Below are positions 31,948-41,123 of a DNA stretch of 52,920 nt, one piece after another. The translations under genes and the position numbers were made by a program. The DNA is from UBA3910 sp964626065 (GTDB taxonomy: Bacteria; Bacillota; Limnochordia; Darwinibacteriales; Darwinibacteriaceae), in contig CAZVDE010000008.1 of assembly GCA_964626065.1 (NCBI GenBank), positions 1 through 52,920 of the forward strand. The letters are read 5' to 3'. The number at the start of each line of letters is the position of its first letter. Positions within the stretch are counted from its first letter, which is position 1. The notes under the pieces are model-generated. The model did not search any database. It saw nothing but the letters and a program-made list of their open reading frames with translations, and was not told the origin of the DNA.

Positions 31948-32034
31948 ATCTATTCCTCCCTTCCCGCATCTACCTATGGGCCAATTGTATCCGAGAAACC
32001 CCTTTGACTCAAGCTCAAAAAGTTGCATATCCAG

Positions 32035-32043
32035 TGATATAAT
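32035..32043 (+). promoter_or_regulatory. extended -10 promoter of the PHP-RtcB operon
   Basis: TGATATAAT (TG 32035-32036, TATAAT 32038-32043), about 40 bases before the PHP gene. No convincing -35 at 17 bases. Confidence 0.5.
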
Positions 32044-32083
32044 AGTAGAGTAAAAGGCAAAGGGTTCTTTGGAGGTCGTGGTT

Positions 32084-32869
32084 TTGCAAAATTACCATAC
32101 ACATACCTTTCGCTGTAAACATGCGGAAGGTGATGTCATAGATTACGCTCGCAAGGCGGTGGAAGAAAAGATTAGTGTTCTGGGTATTTCCGATCATACT
32201 GCCCTGCCCGACGATCGATGGGTGGGTATGAGGATGGCCTATGCGGAGCTTGCCGATTACATCGAAGCAATCGAATTTGCTCGAAGCGAGTATCCGGAGT
32301 TGACGATTTTAAAGGGAATGGAATGCGAATGGACGCCGCAGTATCATGCTTTTTTTCGCGATGAACTTTTAGGAGAATATGATTTTGATTATCTAATCCT
32401 TGGCTGCCATTATTTTTCTTATAACGGGGCCTTTGTCAGCAGTCACAGCGGTATCCACAGTCCTCGCAGGTTGAAGGCGTACGCCGAATTTCTGATCTCA
32501 TCCATGCAATCGGGACTGTTTGACTTTGTGGCTCATCCGGATTTGTTCGGTCTAACTTATCTAAGCTGGGACGAAAACGCCACCGCGGCATCTAGAGACA
32601 TTCTTAGCGCGGCTGAACAGCTCAATCTGCCGTTAGAGATTAACGGCTATGGTTTATGTGAAAAAATAATCAGCACACCTAACGGCCCGCGGCCCGCTTA
32701 CCCCTGGCTTCCTTTCTGGCGGTTAGCGCGCGAATACGATGTTACTGTGGTGGTCAACTCCGATGCTCACCATCCGGAGCACGTCAACAATTGTTTAGCG
32801 GAAGGCCGGCGGCTTGTCGAGAATCTCGGCCTGAAAATGGCGGATTTAAATCATTTACACAGGAGGTAA
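32084..32869 (+). CDS. PHP-domain phosphatase (HisJ/HisK-like)
   Basis: 261-residue PHP hydrolase. Metal ligands sit in NYHTHTFRCKHAEG, LGISDHT, KGMECEW, LGCHYFS, VAHPDLF and NSDAHHP, the full trinuclear PHP order. Histidinol-phosphatase is the family's best known activity, but no histidine genes are near. The next gene is RtcB, so a role in removing phosphates in RNA repair is possible. GGAGG is eight bases before TTG 32084, which gives MQNYHTHT; the longer TTG 32069 start lacks such spacing. Confidence 0.84.
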   Translation: MQNYHTHTFRCKHAEGDVIDYARKAVEEKISVLGISDHTALPDDRWVGMRMAYAELADYIEAIEFARSEYPELTILKGMECEWTPQYHAFFRDELLGEYDFDYLILGCHYFSYNGAFVSSHSGIHSPRRLKAYAEFLISSMQSGLFDFVAHPDLFGLTYLSWDENATAASRDILSAAEQLNLPLEINGYGLCEKIISTPNGPRPAYPWLPFWRLAREYDVTVVVNSDAHHPEHVNNCLAEGRRLVENLGLKMADLNHLHRR

Positions 32870-32871
32870 CG

Positions 32872-34107
32872 ATGTTTGTTATTTTTAATGAACGGGAGCA
32901 GAAGGTGCCTATCAAGGTTTGGCTGCAGAGTAAAGATGATTTGGATGATGACTGCTTGCAGCAGGCGGTGAATCTCTCTAACCTGCCCTTTGCCCTTAAG
33001 CATATCGCTCTCATGCCCGATACCCATTTAGGCTATGGCATGCCCATCGGGGGGGTAATGGCCAGTTCGGAGGCTATTGTGCCCAACGCGGTGGGAGTGG
33101 ATATCGGCTGCGGGATGGGGTTTCTCCATCTTAATGTCCCCGCCCGCGTCTTAAGGGAGGTGTCCACGCCCAATGGCAGCTTGGCACAGCATATGGTGGG
33201 CCAAATCATGCGCGATGTACCCCAGGGCTTTGACCATCACCGCCAGCGCCAGAAATCAGATTTCTTGGACAACTACCCGCTTAAAAAGCTCTATCGTTAT
33301 GGTGCCAAAAAGTTGCCCGAATTGGATGAGGCCTACTTTCAGCTCGGTACGCTGGGCGGCGGCAACCACTTCATCGAACTGCAGGAGGATGAGGAAGGCT
33401 CGCTGGGAATTATGGTTCACACCGGCTCGCGCAATTTTGGCTATAAAGTAGCTAATTTTTTCAACGCGGTGGCAAAAGAACTCAATCAAAAAATGAAATC
33501 AGCGGTGCCTCCGCAGCACCAATTGGCCTACCTACCCCTTGACACCGAGGAAGCAAAGGGGTATATTCAATGGATGAACTTTGCGCTGGAGTTTGCTAGG
33601 CAGAATCGAATGCTTATTATGGAACGGGTACGCAAAACTGTCTTTGGGGGCTTGGCCGAATTTGCGGGAATCAAAGATGTTGAAGTTTTAATGGAGGTTA
33701 ATGCCCATCACAATTATGCCGCGGAGGAGAACCATTTCGGGCGCCGGGTGTGGGTACACCGTAAAGGGGCAATCCGCGCCGCGCGCGGGGAGTTAGCCAT
33801 TATTCCCGGAGCGATGGGCCATTACTCCTATATAGTAGAAGGGCTGGGCAACCCGAAGTCCTTCAACACCGCCAGCCATGGGGCAGGCCGAGTGATGGGT
33901 CGCCGGGAGGCGGTGCGGCAGTTTTCGGTGGAAGAGGTCCTACAAGATTTTAAGGCCAAGGATATCGTTCTCGGTAAAAGGCGGCGCCGTGATACGGCAG
34001 AGGAGTATTATAAAGCGTACAAAGATATTGATGAGGTAATGGAAAACCAAAAGGACCTGGCCAAACCGGTTCTCAAATTACAGACGGTGGCCGTGGTTAA
34101 AGGATAA
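32872..34107 (+). CDS. rtcB: RNA-splicing ligase RtcB
   Basis: GTP-dependent ligase joining 2',3'-cyclic phosphate or 3'-phosphate RNA ends to 5'-OH ends. Manganese site residues in VGVDIGCGMGF, LGGGNHF and VHTGSRNFG are present, and the guanylated His lies in TASHGAGRVM near the C-terminus. AGGAGG overlaps the PHP stop codon and precedes ATG 32872. 411 residues, full length. Gap to the PHP gene is two bases. It could serve RNA repair after stress. No archease gene is adjacent. Confidence 0.95.
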   Translation: MFVIFNEREQKVPIKVWLQSKDDLDDDCLQQAVNLSNLPFALKHIALMPDTHLGYGMPIGGVMASSEAIVPNAVGVDIGCGMGFLHLNVPARVLREVSTPNGSLAQHMVGQIMRDVPQGFDHHRQRQKSDFLDNYPLKKLYRYGAKKLPELDEAYFQLGTLGGGNHFIELQEDEEGSLGIMVHTGSRNFGYKVANFFNAVAKELNQKMKSAVPPQHQLAYLPLDTEEAKGYIQWMNFALEFARQNRMLIMERVRKTVFGGLAEFAGIKDVEVLMEVNAHHNYAAEENHFGRRVWVHRKGAIRAARGELAIIPGAMGHYSYIVEGLGNPKSFNTASHGAGRVMGRREAVRQFSVEEVLQDFKAKDIVLGKRRRRDTAEEYYKAYKDIDEVMENQKDLAKPVLKLQTVAVVKG

Positions 34108-34140
34108 ATGTAAAGAAGAGCGAGGTTGGGCAGAGGTACT

Positions 34141-35868
34141 ATGAGTAATTTGAGACGTTTCGTAGCGTATTACAAACCGGAAAAGCGCTTGTTTTTCCTG
34201 GATATGCTGGCGGCAAGCATGATTGCTATTCTGGATCTTGTCTTTCCCATTGTAACAAGGCTGTTTATGAAAGATTTTATTCCCAATCGCAATATGCGGG
34301 CAGTGGTAATTTGGGCCGCGCTGTTATTGGGCTTTTACGTGATCCGCCTACTGTGCCAATATTTTGTGCAGTACTACGGGCACGTTGTTGGGGTAAACAT
34401 GGAATACCAAATGCGCAAGGATTTGTTTACCCATCTGCAGACACTGGATTTTCGCTTTTTCGATGATACGAAAGTGGGCCATCTCATGAGCCGTATTGTC
34501 AATGACTTGCGTGACATTTCGGAACTTGCCCATCACGGCCCGGAAGACATCTTCATCGCCGGTTTAATGCTTATTGGTTCCTTCGCCTATCTGATGACCA
34601 TTAACGTGCAGTTGACCTTGATCACCTTCGTTTTCATCCCGGTTATTGCTTGGTACGCCTATACCAGGCGCACGGCGATGCAGAAAGCCTTTGCGCTGGA
34701 GCGCAAAAGGATTGCGGATGTAAATGCGGATGTGGAAAACAGTCTTTCCGGTATCCGAGTTGCCCAAAGCTTTGTGAACGAGGCTTACGAAGAGCGGCGG
34801 TTTGATCATGCCAACACCGCCTTTAGGCAGTCACGTTATGGGGCCTTTCGGGCGATGGCGGTCTATTCGTCCGGCCTTGATTTTTTGACAAATGTCTTAA
34901 ACGTCGCTGTCTTGGCCTTCGGTTCCTGGTTTATGTACAGGGGCCATATAGACTTGGCTGATTTAACCGCCTACCTGATGTTTATCGGGTTTTTTCTGCA
35001 GCCAATCAGGCGGCTCATTTCCTTTACCCAGCAGTATCAGCAGGGTATGACCGGTTTTAACCGTTTTGTGGAGCTGATGGAGGTCTCACCGTCCGTGACC
35101 GATCGGCCCGGTGCGGTGGCACTGCCCCCGGTGAGCGGCGAAATTGAGTTGAAAAACGTTTCTTTCCAGTATAATGAGGAAGCGGAGGTACTCGGGGACG
35201 TTTCTTTAAGAATCCCCGCGGGAAGCACCACCGCCTTTGTGGGCCCCTCCGGTGGCGGAAAGACCACATTGTGCCACCTTATTCCGCGCTTTTATGATGT
35301 GACGGAAGGCCAAATTTTGGTGGACGGCCGAGATGTGCGGGACGTTACCCTCAGCTCGCTGCGCCTGCAGATCGGCCTTGTGCAGCAGGATGTATTCTTG
35401 TTTACCGGAACGGTGCAGGAGAACATTCTTTACGGCAACCCAAGTGCCTCGGAGCAAGAAATGGTGGAGGCGGCAAAAAAAGCCCAGATTCACGATTTTA
35501 TCCTGTCTTTGCCCGATGGTTACAACACCTATGTGGGCGAGCGTGGCGTAAAACTTTCCGGAGGCCAAAAACAGCGGATCTCCATAGCCAGGGTATTTCT
35601 CAAAAATCCGCCTATTCTAATTCTGGATGAAGCCACCTCCGCCCTTGATACAACCACCGAGCAGGAAATTCAGGAAGCCTTAATGGAGCTATCCAAGGAT
35701 AGGACTACTTTGATTATTGCCCATCGTTTATCTACTATTCGCCACGCTGATCAGATCATTGTCCTCACCGATGGCGATATTCAAGAACAGGGTACCCATA
35801 AAGAACTGCTGGCCCGAGGTGGACTGTATGCCGATTTTCACTACGGACAGCTCGAGAGTGTAGGATAA
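34141..35868 (+). CDS. MsbA/LmrA-type ABC exporter (fused permease-ATPase)
   Basis: 575-residue half-transporter. Six helices over about residues 15-300 form the exporter domain with coupling helices (FRFFDDTKVGHLMSR), then an ATPase with Walker A GPSGGGKTT, Q-loop VQQDVFLFTGTV, signature LSGGQKQR, Walker B ILILDEATSALD and switch His in IAHRLST. It acts as a homodimer moving lipids or drugs outward; substrate cannot be read from sequence. It starts 33 bases after rtcB and ends at a strong terminator, so it is probably the last gene of that operon. Confidence 0.93.
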   Translation: MSNLRRFVAYYKPEKRLFFLDMLAASMIAILDLVFPIVTRLFMKDFIPNRNMRAVVIWAALLLGFYVIRLLCQYFVQYYGHVVGVNMEYQMRKDLFTHLQTLDFRFFDDTKVGHLMSRIVNDLRDISELAHHGPEDIFIAGLMLIGSFAYLMTINVQLTLITFVFIPVIAWYAYTRRTAMQKAFALERKRIADVNADVENSLSGIRVAQSFVNEAYEERRFDHANTAFRQSRYGAFRAMAVYSSGLDFLTNVLNVAVLAFGSWFMYRGHIDLADLTAYLMFIGFFLQPIRRLISFTQQYQQGMTGFNRFVELMEVSPSVTDRPGAVALPPVSGEIELKNVSFQYNEEAEVLGDVSLRIPAGSTTAFVGPSGGGKTTLCHLIPRFYDVTEGQILVDGRDVRDVTLSSLRLQIGLVQQDVFLFTGTVQENILYGNPSASEQEMVEAAKKAQIHDFILSLPDGYNTYVGERGVKLSGGQKQRISIARVFLKNPPILILDEATSALDTTTEQEIQEALMELSKDRTTLIIAHRLSTIRHADQIIVLTDGDIQEQGTHKELLARGGLYADFHYGQLESVG

Positions 35869-35895
35869 GGCAGCAAAAACAGAAGAATAAAGCGC

Positions 35896-35933
35896 AAAAC
35901 CCACCCGGGAATGATTCCGCGGTGGGTTTTTTT
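35896..35933 (+). terminator. intrinsic terminator after the ABC exporter
   Basis: AAAACCCACC (35896-35905) and GGTGGGTTTT (35921-35930) pair around an inner CGGGAAT/ATTCCGC stem, followed by TTT. Confidence 0.88.
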
Positions 35934-35991
35934 GGTTATAACTAAACATTGTTGGCTAATAAGGAAGGAATTAACGCGTTATTCACAAGAC

Positions 35992-35997
35992 TATAAT
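35992..35997 (+). promoter_or_regulatory. putative promoter of the DUF3798 transporter operon
   Basis: A perfect TATAAT about 50 bases before the gene, with only a weak -35 (TTAACG, 15-base spacing). Confidence 0.4.
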
Positions 35998-36049
35998 TAA
36001 TCTAGAGATTCGCGAATCATCATAAAACGAAAAAAGGGGGAGGAAAAGA

Positions 36050-37150
36050 GTGAAGAGGAACGCTAGTCTGATTTTAGTTCTTGTTCTGCTTCTTAGTTTC
36101 GCCGGGGTGAGCAGCGCCGAGGCTTTGCCTTTTAAGATCGCTGTGATTACCGGGACGGTCTCTCAGGGTGAAGAAGAGTATCAAGCGGGCTTGAAGGTTG
36201 CCGAACTTTATCCCGGCTCCATTCTGCATGTGACCTATCCGGACAACTTCATGCAGGAACAGGAAACGGTGATCGGCCAAATCGTGCAGTTTGCCATGGA
36301 CCCGGAAGTAAAGGGAATTGTAGTGGCCCAGGCGGTACCGGGCACAACGGCTGCTTTCAAGCAGGTCAGGGAGTTTCGTGATGACATTATTCTGTACATG
36401 GGCGAACCGCATGAGGACCCGGATATCATTGCGGAAGTTGTGGACATTGCCTTAAACGCAGATGATCTGGTGCGCGGGTTTACTATCGTGGAAGTTGCCG
36501 CACAGCTCGGTGCTAAAAAAATCCTACATTATTCATTCCCAAGACATATGTCTATGGAACTGTTGGCGGTCCGTCGGGCCAACATGGGTGAAGCTGCAAA
36601 AGAATTAGGCATAGAAATCATTGACGTAACTGCTCCCGATCCCATGGGCGATGCGGGAATTCCGGGTACACAGCAGTTTATTCTGGAGGATATTCCCCGT
36701 CAAGCCCAGGTGCACGGTAAGGATATTGCCTTCTTTGGCACTAACTGCGCTATGCAGGAGCCTTCTATCCGCGCCAGCCTGGATGCGGGTATCATCCATC
36801 CGGAACAGTGCTGCCCAGGCCCCTACCACGGTTATCCCGGTGCTTTGGGCATTGAGATTCCCGAGGACAAACAGGGTGATGTGGACTTTATCATCGAACA
36901 AATCAGGGAGAAAATCGCCGCTGAGGGCGGTACAGGACGCTTCGCCACTTGGGGAGTTGCGGTCAAGATGCTGCTTGTGGAGGCCGGCGTGGACCTGATC
37001 GTCAGGCACATCCAGGAAGGTTTAGATTTTGATGATTTGGAAGCGGTGGAAGCAGCTATCTCAGAATGCATGAACGCCACGATTACGCTGAGTCGTTACA
37101 GTGATGGCAGCAATTATTACCTGCTCATCGCTGACTCCATTGTTTTTTAA
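36050..37150 (+). CDS. DUF3798 periplasmic substrate-binding protein
   Basis: 366 residues with a signal peptide (MKRNASL, hydrophobic core, cleavage near SSAEALPF) and no lipobox Cys. The mature part looks like a two-lobe type 1 periplasmic binding protein: IAVITGTVSQGEEEY as first strand, a KGIVVAQAVPGTTAAF segment, LGAKKILHYSFPRHM and AFFGTNCAMQEPSI hinge-like parts. It matches DUF3798 proteins, found with sugar-type ABC importers. GTG 36050 follows GGGGGAGG. The ligand is unknown. Gram-positive binding proteins are normally lipoproteins; a free one suits a cell with a periplasm. Confidence 0.82.
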   Translation: MKRNASLILVLVLLLSFAGVSSAEALPFKIAVITGTVSQGEEEYQAGLKVAELYPGSILHVTYPDNFMQEQETVIGQIVQFAMDPEVKGIVVAQAVPGTTAAFKQVREFRDDIILYMGEPHEDPDIIAEVVDIALNADDLVRGFTIVEVAAQLGAKKILHYSFPRHMSMELLAVRRANMGEAAKELGIEIIDVTAPDPMGDAGIPGTQQFILEDIPRQAQVHGKDIAFFGTNCAMQEPSIRASLDAGIIHPEQCCPGPYHGYPGALGIEIPEDKQGDVDFIIEQIREKIAAEGGTGRFATWGVAVKMLLVEAGVDLIVRHIQEGLDFDDLEAVEAAISECMNATITLSRYSDGSNYYLLIADSIVF

Positions 37151-37175
37151 CGGGCTTCTAATCAGATAGATAAAC

Positions 37176-37207
37176 AAGTGCGGGGGCCGGTCTCCCGCAC
37201 TTTGTCT
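37176..37207 (+). terminator. partial terminator between binding protein and ATPase genes
   Basis: AAGTGCGGG (37176-37184) and CCCGCACTT (37194-37202) form a 9-bp stem followed by the weak T-run TGTCTT. Probably lets the binding protein be made in excess over the membrane parts. Confidence 0.6.
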
Positions 37208-37234
37208 TAGGCTGTAGAATGGGAGGTGGATCGT

Positions 37235-38824
37235 GTGGCTGCTCCGGTTTTGGAGATGAAGGGGATAGGCAAATCCTTTTATGGCACGCAAGTTTTAAAA
37301 GAGATCGACTTAACCGTCCAAGCAGGTGAACTCCATTGCTTAGTGGGTGAAAACGGTGCCGGCAAGTCAACCCTCATGAATATTTTGTTCGGTATGCCTG
37401 TCATTAGGCAAACGGGAGGCTTTGTTGGTGAGGTGCGGATTGGCGGGAAACCGGTAGATTTTGGTTCTCCGCAGGAAGCGATCGGATTCGGGATTGGCAT
37501 GGTTCATCAGGAGTTTATGCTTTTGCCGGGGTTTTCGGTTACAGAGAATGTCAAACTCAACAGGGAAATAACGCAGCCCAACCTAATCAGCGGCGCATTA
37601 GGAAAAAAACTGGAGACGTTAGATCGGCGCCGCATGGCGGTAGATACAAGGGTGGCCTTGGATCGGCTGGGCATGACTTTAGATGAATGGGTGCCCGTAT
37701 CCGGCCTGCCCGTGGGCCATCTGCAGTTCGTGGAGATAGCGAGAGAAATTGACAAGGAAAACTTGCAGCTGTTAGTGCTCGATGAGCCCACCGCTGTGCT
37801 TACTGAGGCGGAGGCCGAACAGTTTCTGCAAGTTGTCCAACGCCTGACGAAAGAAGGAATAAGCATTTTATTTATCACCCATCGGCTCGATGAGGTGATG
37901 GCCGTGGCAGATACAATTACCATTTTGAAGGATGGGGAATTGGTCAAGTCAGCACCAAAGGGCGAGTTTACCGTTGCTCAAATTGCCGAATTGATGGTTG
38001 GTCGCAAAATTGAAAGCATTGCAAACGTGGCAGCTTCACAGGGGCAAGAAAAATTGAAAGAAAAGGTCTTGGAGATTAGAAACCTAAGTGTGCGTATGCC
38101 CGGTGAACAGCTGCGCGGGGTAGATCTGGATATTTACAACGGTGAAATCTTTGGCATCGGGGGATTGGCAGGGCATGGCAAGATTGCTCTGGCTAACGGC
38201 ATTATGGGTCTTTATCCCAGTGCGGGTACGGTCAAATATCAAAATGCGGTTCTACCCTTGAATAACACGGCCAAGGCCCTGGAGATGGGCTTGGCTTTTG
38301 TCTCTGAGGATCGACGCGGGGTTGGTTTAGTACTGCAGGATACTGTAGCTAATAATATAGTCTTAACCAGCATGCAGACACAGGGCCGGTTTCTGAAACA
38401 GGGGCTATTCAAACTGAAAGATAAACGCGCCATTCTGGACCACGCCCTGCAAACGATTGAACAGTTCGACATTCGTTGTACAGGCCCCCAACAGGTGATG
38501 CGCAGGCTGAGCGGCGGTAATCAGCAGAAGGTGTGTTTGGCCAGGGCCTTCACTCAAAACCCCAAATTGCTATTTGTCTCAGAGCCCACAAGGGGAATTG
38601 ATGTGGGGGCAAAAAGCCGCGTCCTGGAGTTAATAGTGGAACTGAACCGCCAGCATGGTGTGACGGTGATCATTACCTCCAGTGAACTGGCGGAATTGCG
38701 CAGCATCAGCCACCGCATCGCCATTGTCTATGAAGGAAGACTTGCCGGCATCTTAGCACCCGACGCCCCGGATGTGGAATACGGTTTGCTCATGGCCGGG
38801 AAATCTCTGGAGGAGGTGGGTTAG
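37235..38824 (+). CDS. RbsA/BmpA-family ABC importer double ATPase
   Basis: 529 residues with two nucleotide-binding domains. NBD1 has Walker A GENGAGKST, the altered signature LPVGHLQF and Walker B LLVLDEPTA. NBD2 has the non-canonical Walker A GLAGHGKIA usual for the family, signature LSGGNQQK and a Walker B written LLFVSEPTRGID in which the usual Asp before Glu is Ser. GGGAGG (37221-37226) selects GTG 37235. It energises the two permeases downstream; TTG 38826 of the first permease follows its stop after one base. Confidence 0.9.
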   Translation: MAAPVLEMKGIGKSFYGTQVLKEIDLTVQAGELHCLVGENGAGKSTLMNILFGMPVIRQTGGFVGEVRIGGKPVDFGSPQEAIGFGIGMVHQEFMLLPGFSVTENVKLNREITQPNLISGALGKKLETLDRRRMAVDTRVALDRLGMTLDEWVPVSGLPVGHLQFVEIAREIDKENLQLLVLDEPTAVLTEAEAEQFLQVVQRLTKEGISILFITHRLDEVMAVADTITILKDGELVKSAPKGEFTVAQIAELMVGRKIESIANVAASQGQEKLKEKVLEIRNLSVRMPGEQLRGVDLDIYNGEIFGIGGLAGHGKIALANGIMGLYPSAGTVKYQNAVLPLNNTAKALEMGLAFVSEDRRGVGLVLQDTVANNIVLTSMQTQGRFLKQGLFKLKDKRAILDHALQTIEQFDIRCTGPQQVMRRLSGGNQQKVCLARAFTQNPKLLFVSEPTRGIDVGAKSRVLELIVELNRQHGVTVIITSSELAELRSISHRIAIVYEGRLAGILAPDAPDVEYGLLMAGKSLEEVG

Positions 38825-38825
38825 G

Positions 38826-39872
38826 TTGAAAGAACGGCTCCTTAATATTTATCATGCCTTCGGGCTTCCTCGTTTAATTATTGGGCTGTTCCTGCTGTTT
38901 TTGCTCATAGTGGCGCTCTGCACCGACTTAAGCGTTCCGGGGCTGTTGAGCGATTCGCTGGTACGCATCGGGCAGAATGCCATCTTTGTCCTGGCGATGG
39001 TCCCATCCATTCAAGCGGGAACAGGTTTGAATTTTGGCTTGCCTGCAGGGATTGTCTGTGGGATGGTGGGCACCTTAATCGCCATGGAGCTGTCGCTGCT
39101 TAATTGGGGCGGTTTCGTAGTGGCGTTGGCTGTGACCGTTCCCTTGGCGGTTATGGTCGGTTTTTTATACGCCCTTTTGTTAAACCGCGTAGTAGGGCAG
39201 GAAATGATGGTAGGGACTTATGTGGGTTTTTCAGTTGTCGCGGGTATGTGCATTTTTTGGCTGTTGGCCCCCTTTAAGAACCCCGCTATGATTTGGGCCA
39301 TCGGCGGTTCCGGTTTAAGGACGACCCTGACCCTATCTGATCATTTTGCCCATGTTCTCAATCACTTTTTGGCCTTCGAGATTCTGGGTGTCACCGTTCC
39401 CACCGGGCTTTTGTTGTTCGTTGCGCTTGTGTCGTTTTTCGTGTGGCTGCTGTTTCAAACCAAAACGGGGGCGGCCATAGAGGTGGTGGGGCGCAATCCT
39501 CGTTTCGCCGTGGCTTCCGGCTTGAAATTAAATCACTATAGAACGCTGGGCACGATTTTTTCAACTGTTCTGGCGGGGATCGGTTATGTTGTTTATGCCC
39601 AGAGTTTTGGTTTTGTCCAACTCTATGTGGCTCCCTTAATGATGGCCTTCCCGGCCGTGGCGGCGGTTTTGATTGGCGGTGCCTCAACCGAGGAGGCCAA
39701 AGTGATACACGCCTTGATCGGGGTTGTGCTGTTTCAAACGCTGCTAACGGTGGCTATGCCCGTCACCAATCAGGTCATCCAAGGTAATATCTCAGAGATC
39801 GCTCGCATGGTGGTGAGCAACGGCATGATTTTATACGCTTTGACTCGAGTTGCAGGGGGTGATCGGGCATGA
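38826..39872 (+). CDS. ABC importer permease, first (BPD_transp_2 type)
   Basis: 348 residues, about nine hydrophobic segments, with the sugar/nucleoside/amino-acid permease motif AAIEVVGRNPRFAVASGL (EAA-like coupling loop). AGGAGG at 38811-38816 lies nine bases before TTG 38826; the longer frame from 38772 lies inside the ATPase gene. It overlaps the second permease by ATGA (39869-39872). Two distinct permeases imply a heterodimeric channel. Confidence 0.88.
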   Translation: MKERLLNIYHAFGLPRLIIGLFLLFLLIVALCTDLSVPGLLSDSLVRIGQNAIFVLAMVPSIQAGTGLNFGLPAGIVCGMVGTLIAMELSLLNWGGFVVALAVTVPLAVMVGFLYALLLNRVVGQEMMVGTYVGFSVVAGMCIFWLLAPFKNPAMIWAIGGSGLRTTLTLSDHFAHVLNHFLAFEILGVTVPTGLLLFVALVSFFVWLLFQTKTGAAIEVVGRNPRFAVASGLKLNHYRTLGTIFSTVLAGIGYVVYAQSFGFVQLYVAPLMMAFPAVAAVLIGGASTEEAKVIHALIGVVLFQTLLTVAMPVTNQVIQGNISEIARMVVSNGMILYALTRVAGGDRA

Positions 39873-40939
39873 AACGGATTCTGACTCGAAATGCAGTGCC
39901 CATATTGTTTGGCACGGTCTGCTTATTGGGCATCTGGTTTGCTAAAATGCCTACGCAGTTTTTGTTCATGGAAATCGTTAAACGATTGGCGCGCAATTCC
40001 TTTTTGGTCCTGTCCCTAATTATTCCGGTGGTAGCGGGGATGGGGCTCAACTTCGGAATTGTGCTGGGCGCCCTTGCGGGCCAGGTCAGCTTAATTTTGG
40101 CAACCCACTGGGAATGGGCCGGGCTGGGCGGTTTAGTGCTTACAGCCCTATTGGCGGCGCCCCTGGCCGCGATTTTCGGCTATTTCGCCGGCATCATTTT
40201 AAACAAGGCCAAGGGCCGTGAGATGATCACCGGGATGGTCATGGGTTTTTTCTCGAACGGCCTGTACCAATTTGTCTTCTTGTTTTTGGTGGGCTCGCTG
40301 ATCCCCTTTGAAAACCCGCGGCTGCGCATTTCCACAAGCCCGGGGTTGAGAAACACAATTGACTTAAAGCTGATTAAAGGCTCTCTTGATAGCCTCATTG
40401 AAATCAAGGTGGGTTTCACGAAAATTCCCGTGATGACATTCGCGGTTATAGCGCTACTGGCCTTGGTACTCTGGGCCTTTTTCCGCACCAAGCTGGGCCA
40501 GGAATTCAGGGCGATCGGCCAGGATAGGCATGTTGCGGGAGTAGCGGGTATCAATGCGGACCGAAACAGGATCTTGGCCATCGTGTTTTCCACCGTTTTA
40601 GCCGCCTGGGGCCAGATAACTTTTCTGCAAAACATCGGTACGCTTAATACCTATAACAGTCACGAGCAGGTGGGTACCTTCGCCATCGCCGCACTTTTGA
40701 TAGGTGGTGCAACGGTAACTCGGGCCACGATCACCCAAGCCTTAATGGGAACTTTACTTTTCCATACCTTATTCGTTGTCTCGCCCATGGCGGGACAGAC
40801 GATTTTTGGCAGCGCACAGGTGGGAGAATACTTTAGAGTCTTTGTAGCCTATGGAATTATTGCCATCAGCTTAGCCCTTCACGCTTGGCAGGCAAAATCG
40901 TTAACCAGTGTTGGGGAGGTAGAAGATTTTTCAATTTAG
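39869..40939 (+). CDS. ABC importer permease, second (BPD_transp_2 type)
   Basis: 356 residues with about nine membrane segments and the coupling loop FRAIGQDRHVAGVAGINAD. It is related to the first permease (shared GLNFG near the N-terminus and LIGGA late) but clearly diverged. ATG 39869 overlaps the previous stop. Last gene of the DUF3798 importer operon; no good terminator follows, only a short AGCAG/CTGCT hairpin at 40951-40967. Confidence 0.88.
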   Translation: MKRILTRNAVPILFGTVCLLGIWFAKMPTQFLFMEIVKRLARNSFLVLSLIIPVVAGMGLNFGIVLGALAGQVSLILATHWEWAGLGGLVLTALLAAPLAAIFGYFAGIILNKAKGREMITGMVMGFFSNGLYQFVFLFLVGSLIPFENPRLRISTSPGLRNTIDLKLIKGSLDSLIEIKVGFTKIPVMTFAVIALLALVLWAFFRTKLGQEFRAIGQDRHVAGVAGINADRNRILAIVFSTVLAAWGQITFLQNIGTLNTYNSHEQVGTFAIAALLIGGATVTRATITQALMGTLLFHTLFVVSPMAGQTIFGSAQVGEYFRVFVAYGIIAISLALHAWQAKSLTSVGEVEDFSI

Positions 40940-41123
40940 TCTCTTCTATAGCAGGACTTATCTGCTGTGGTAACGAATACACCTTCGAACATAATGAATG
41001 GGCGGAGGGGGGTCGGATACCGAAAAACTAGGAGAAAAATAGATCGCTGCCTAGTCTTTGTTGGTTATCCCGCCTTACTGGCGCGGGAAGAGCAAGCAGA
41101 AAAACCGGAGGTGCAAAAACTAA

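Noticed and set aside
40951..40967. Terminator after the DUF3798 operon
   Set aside because: Only a 5-bp stem and no T-run.
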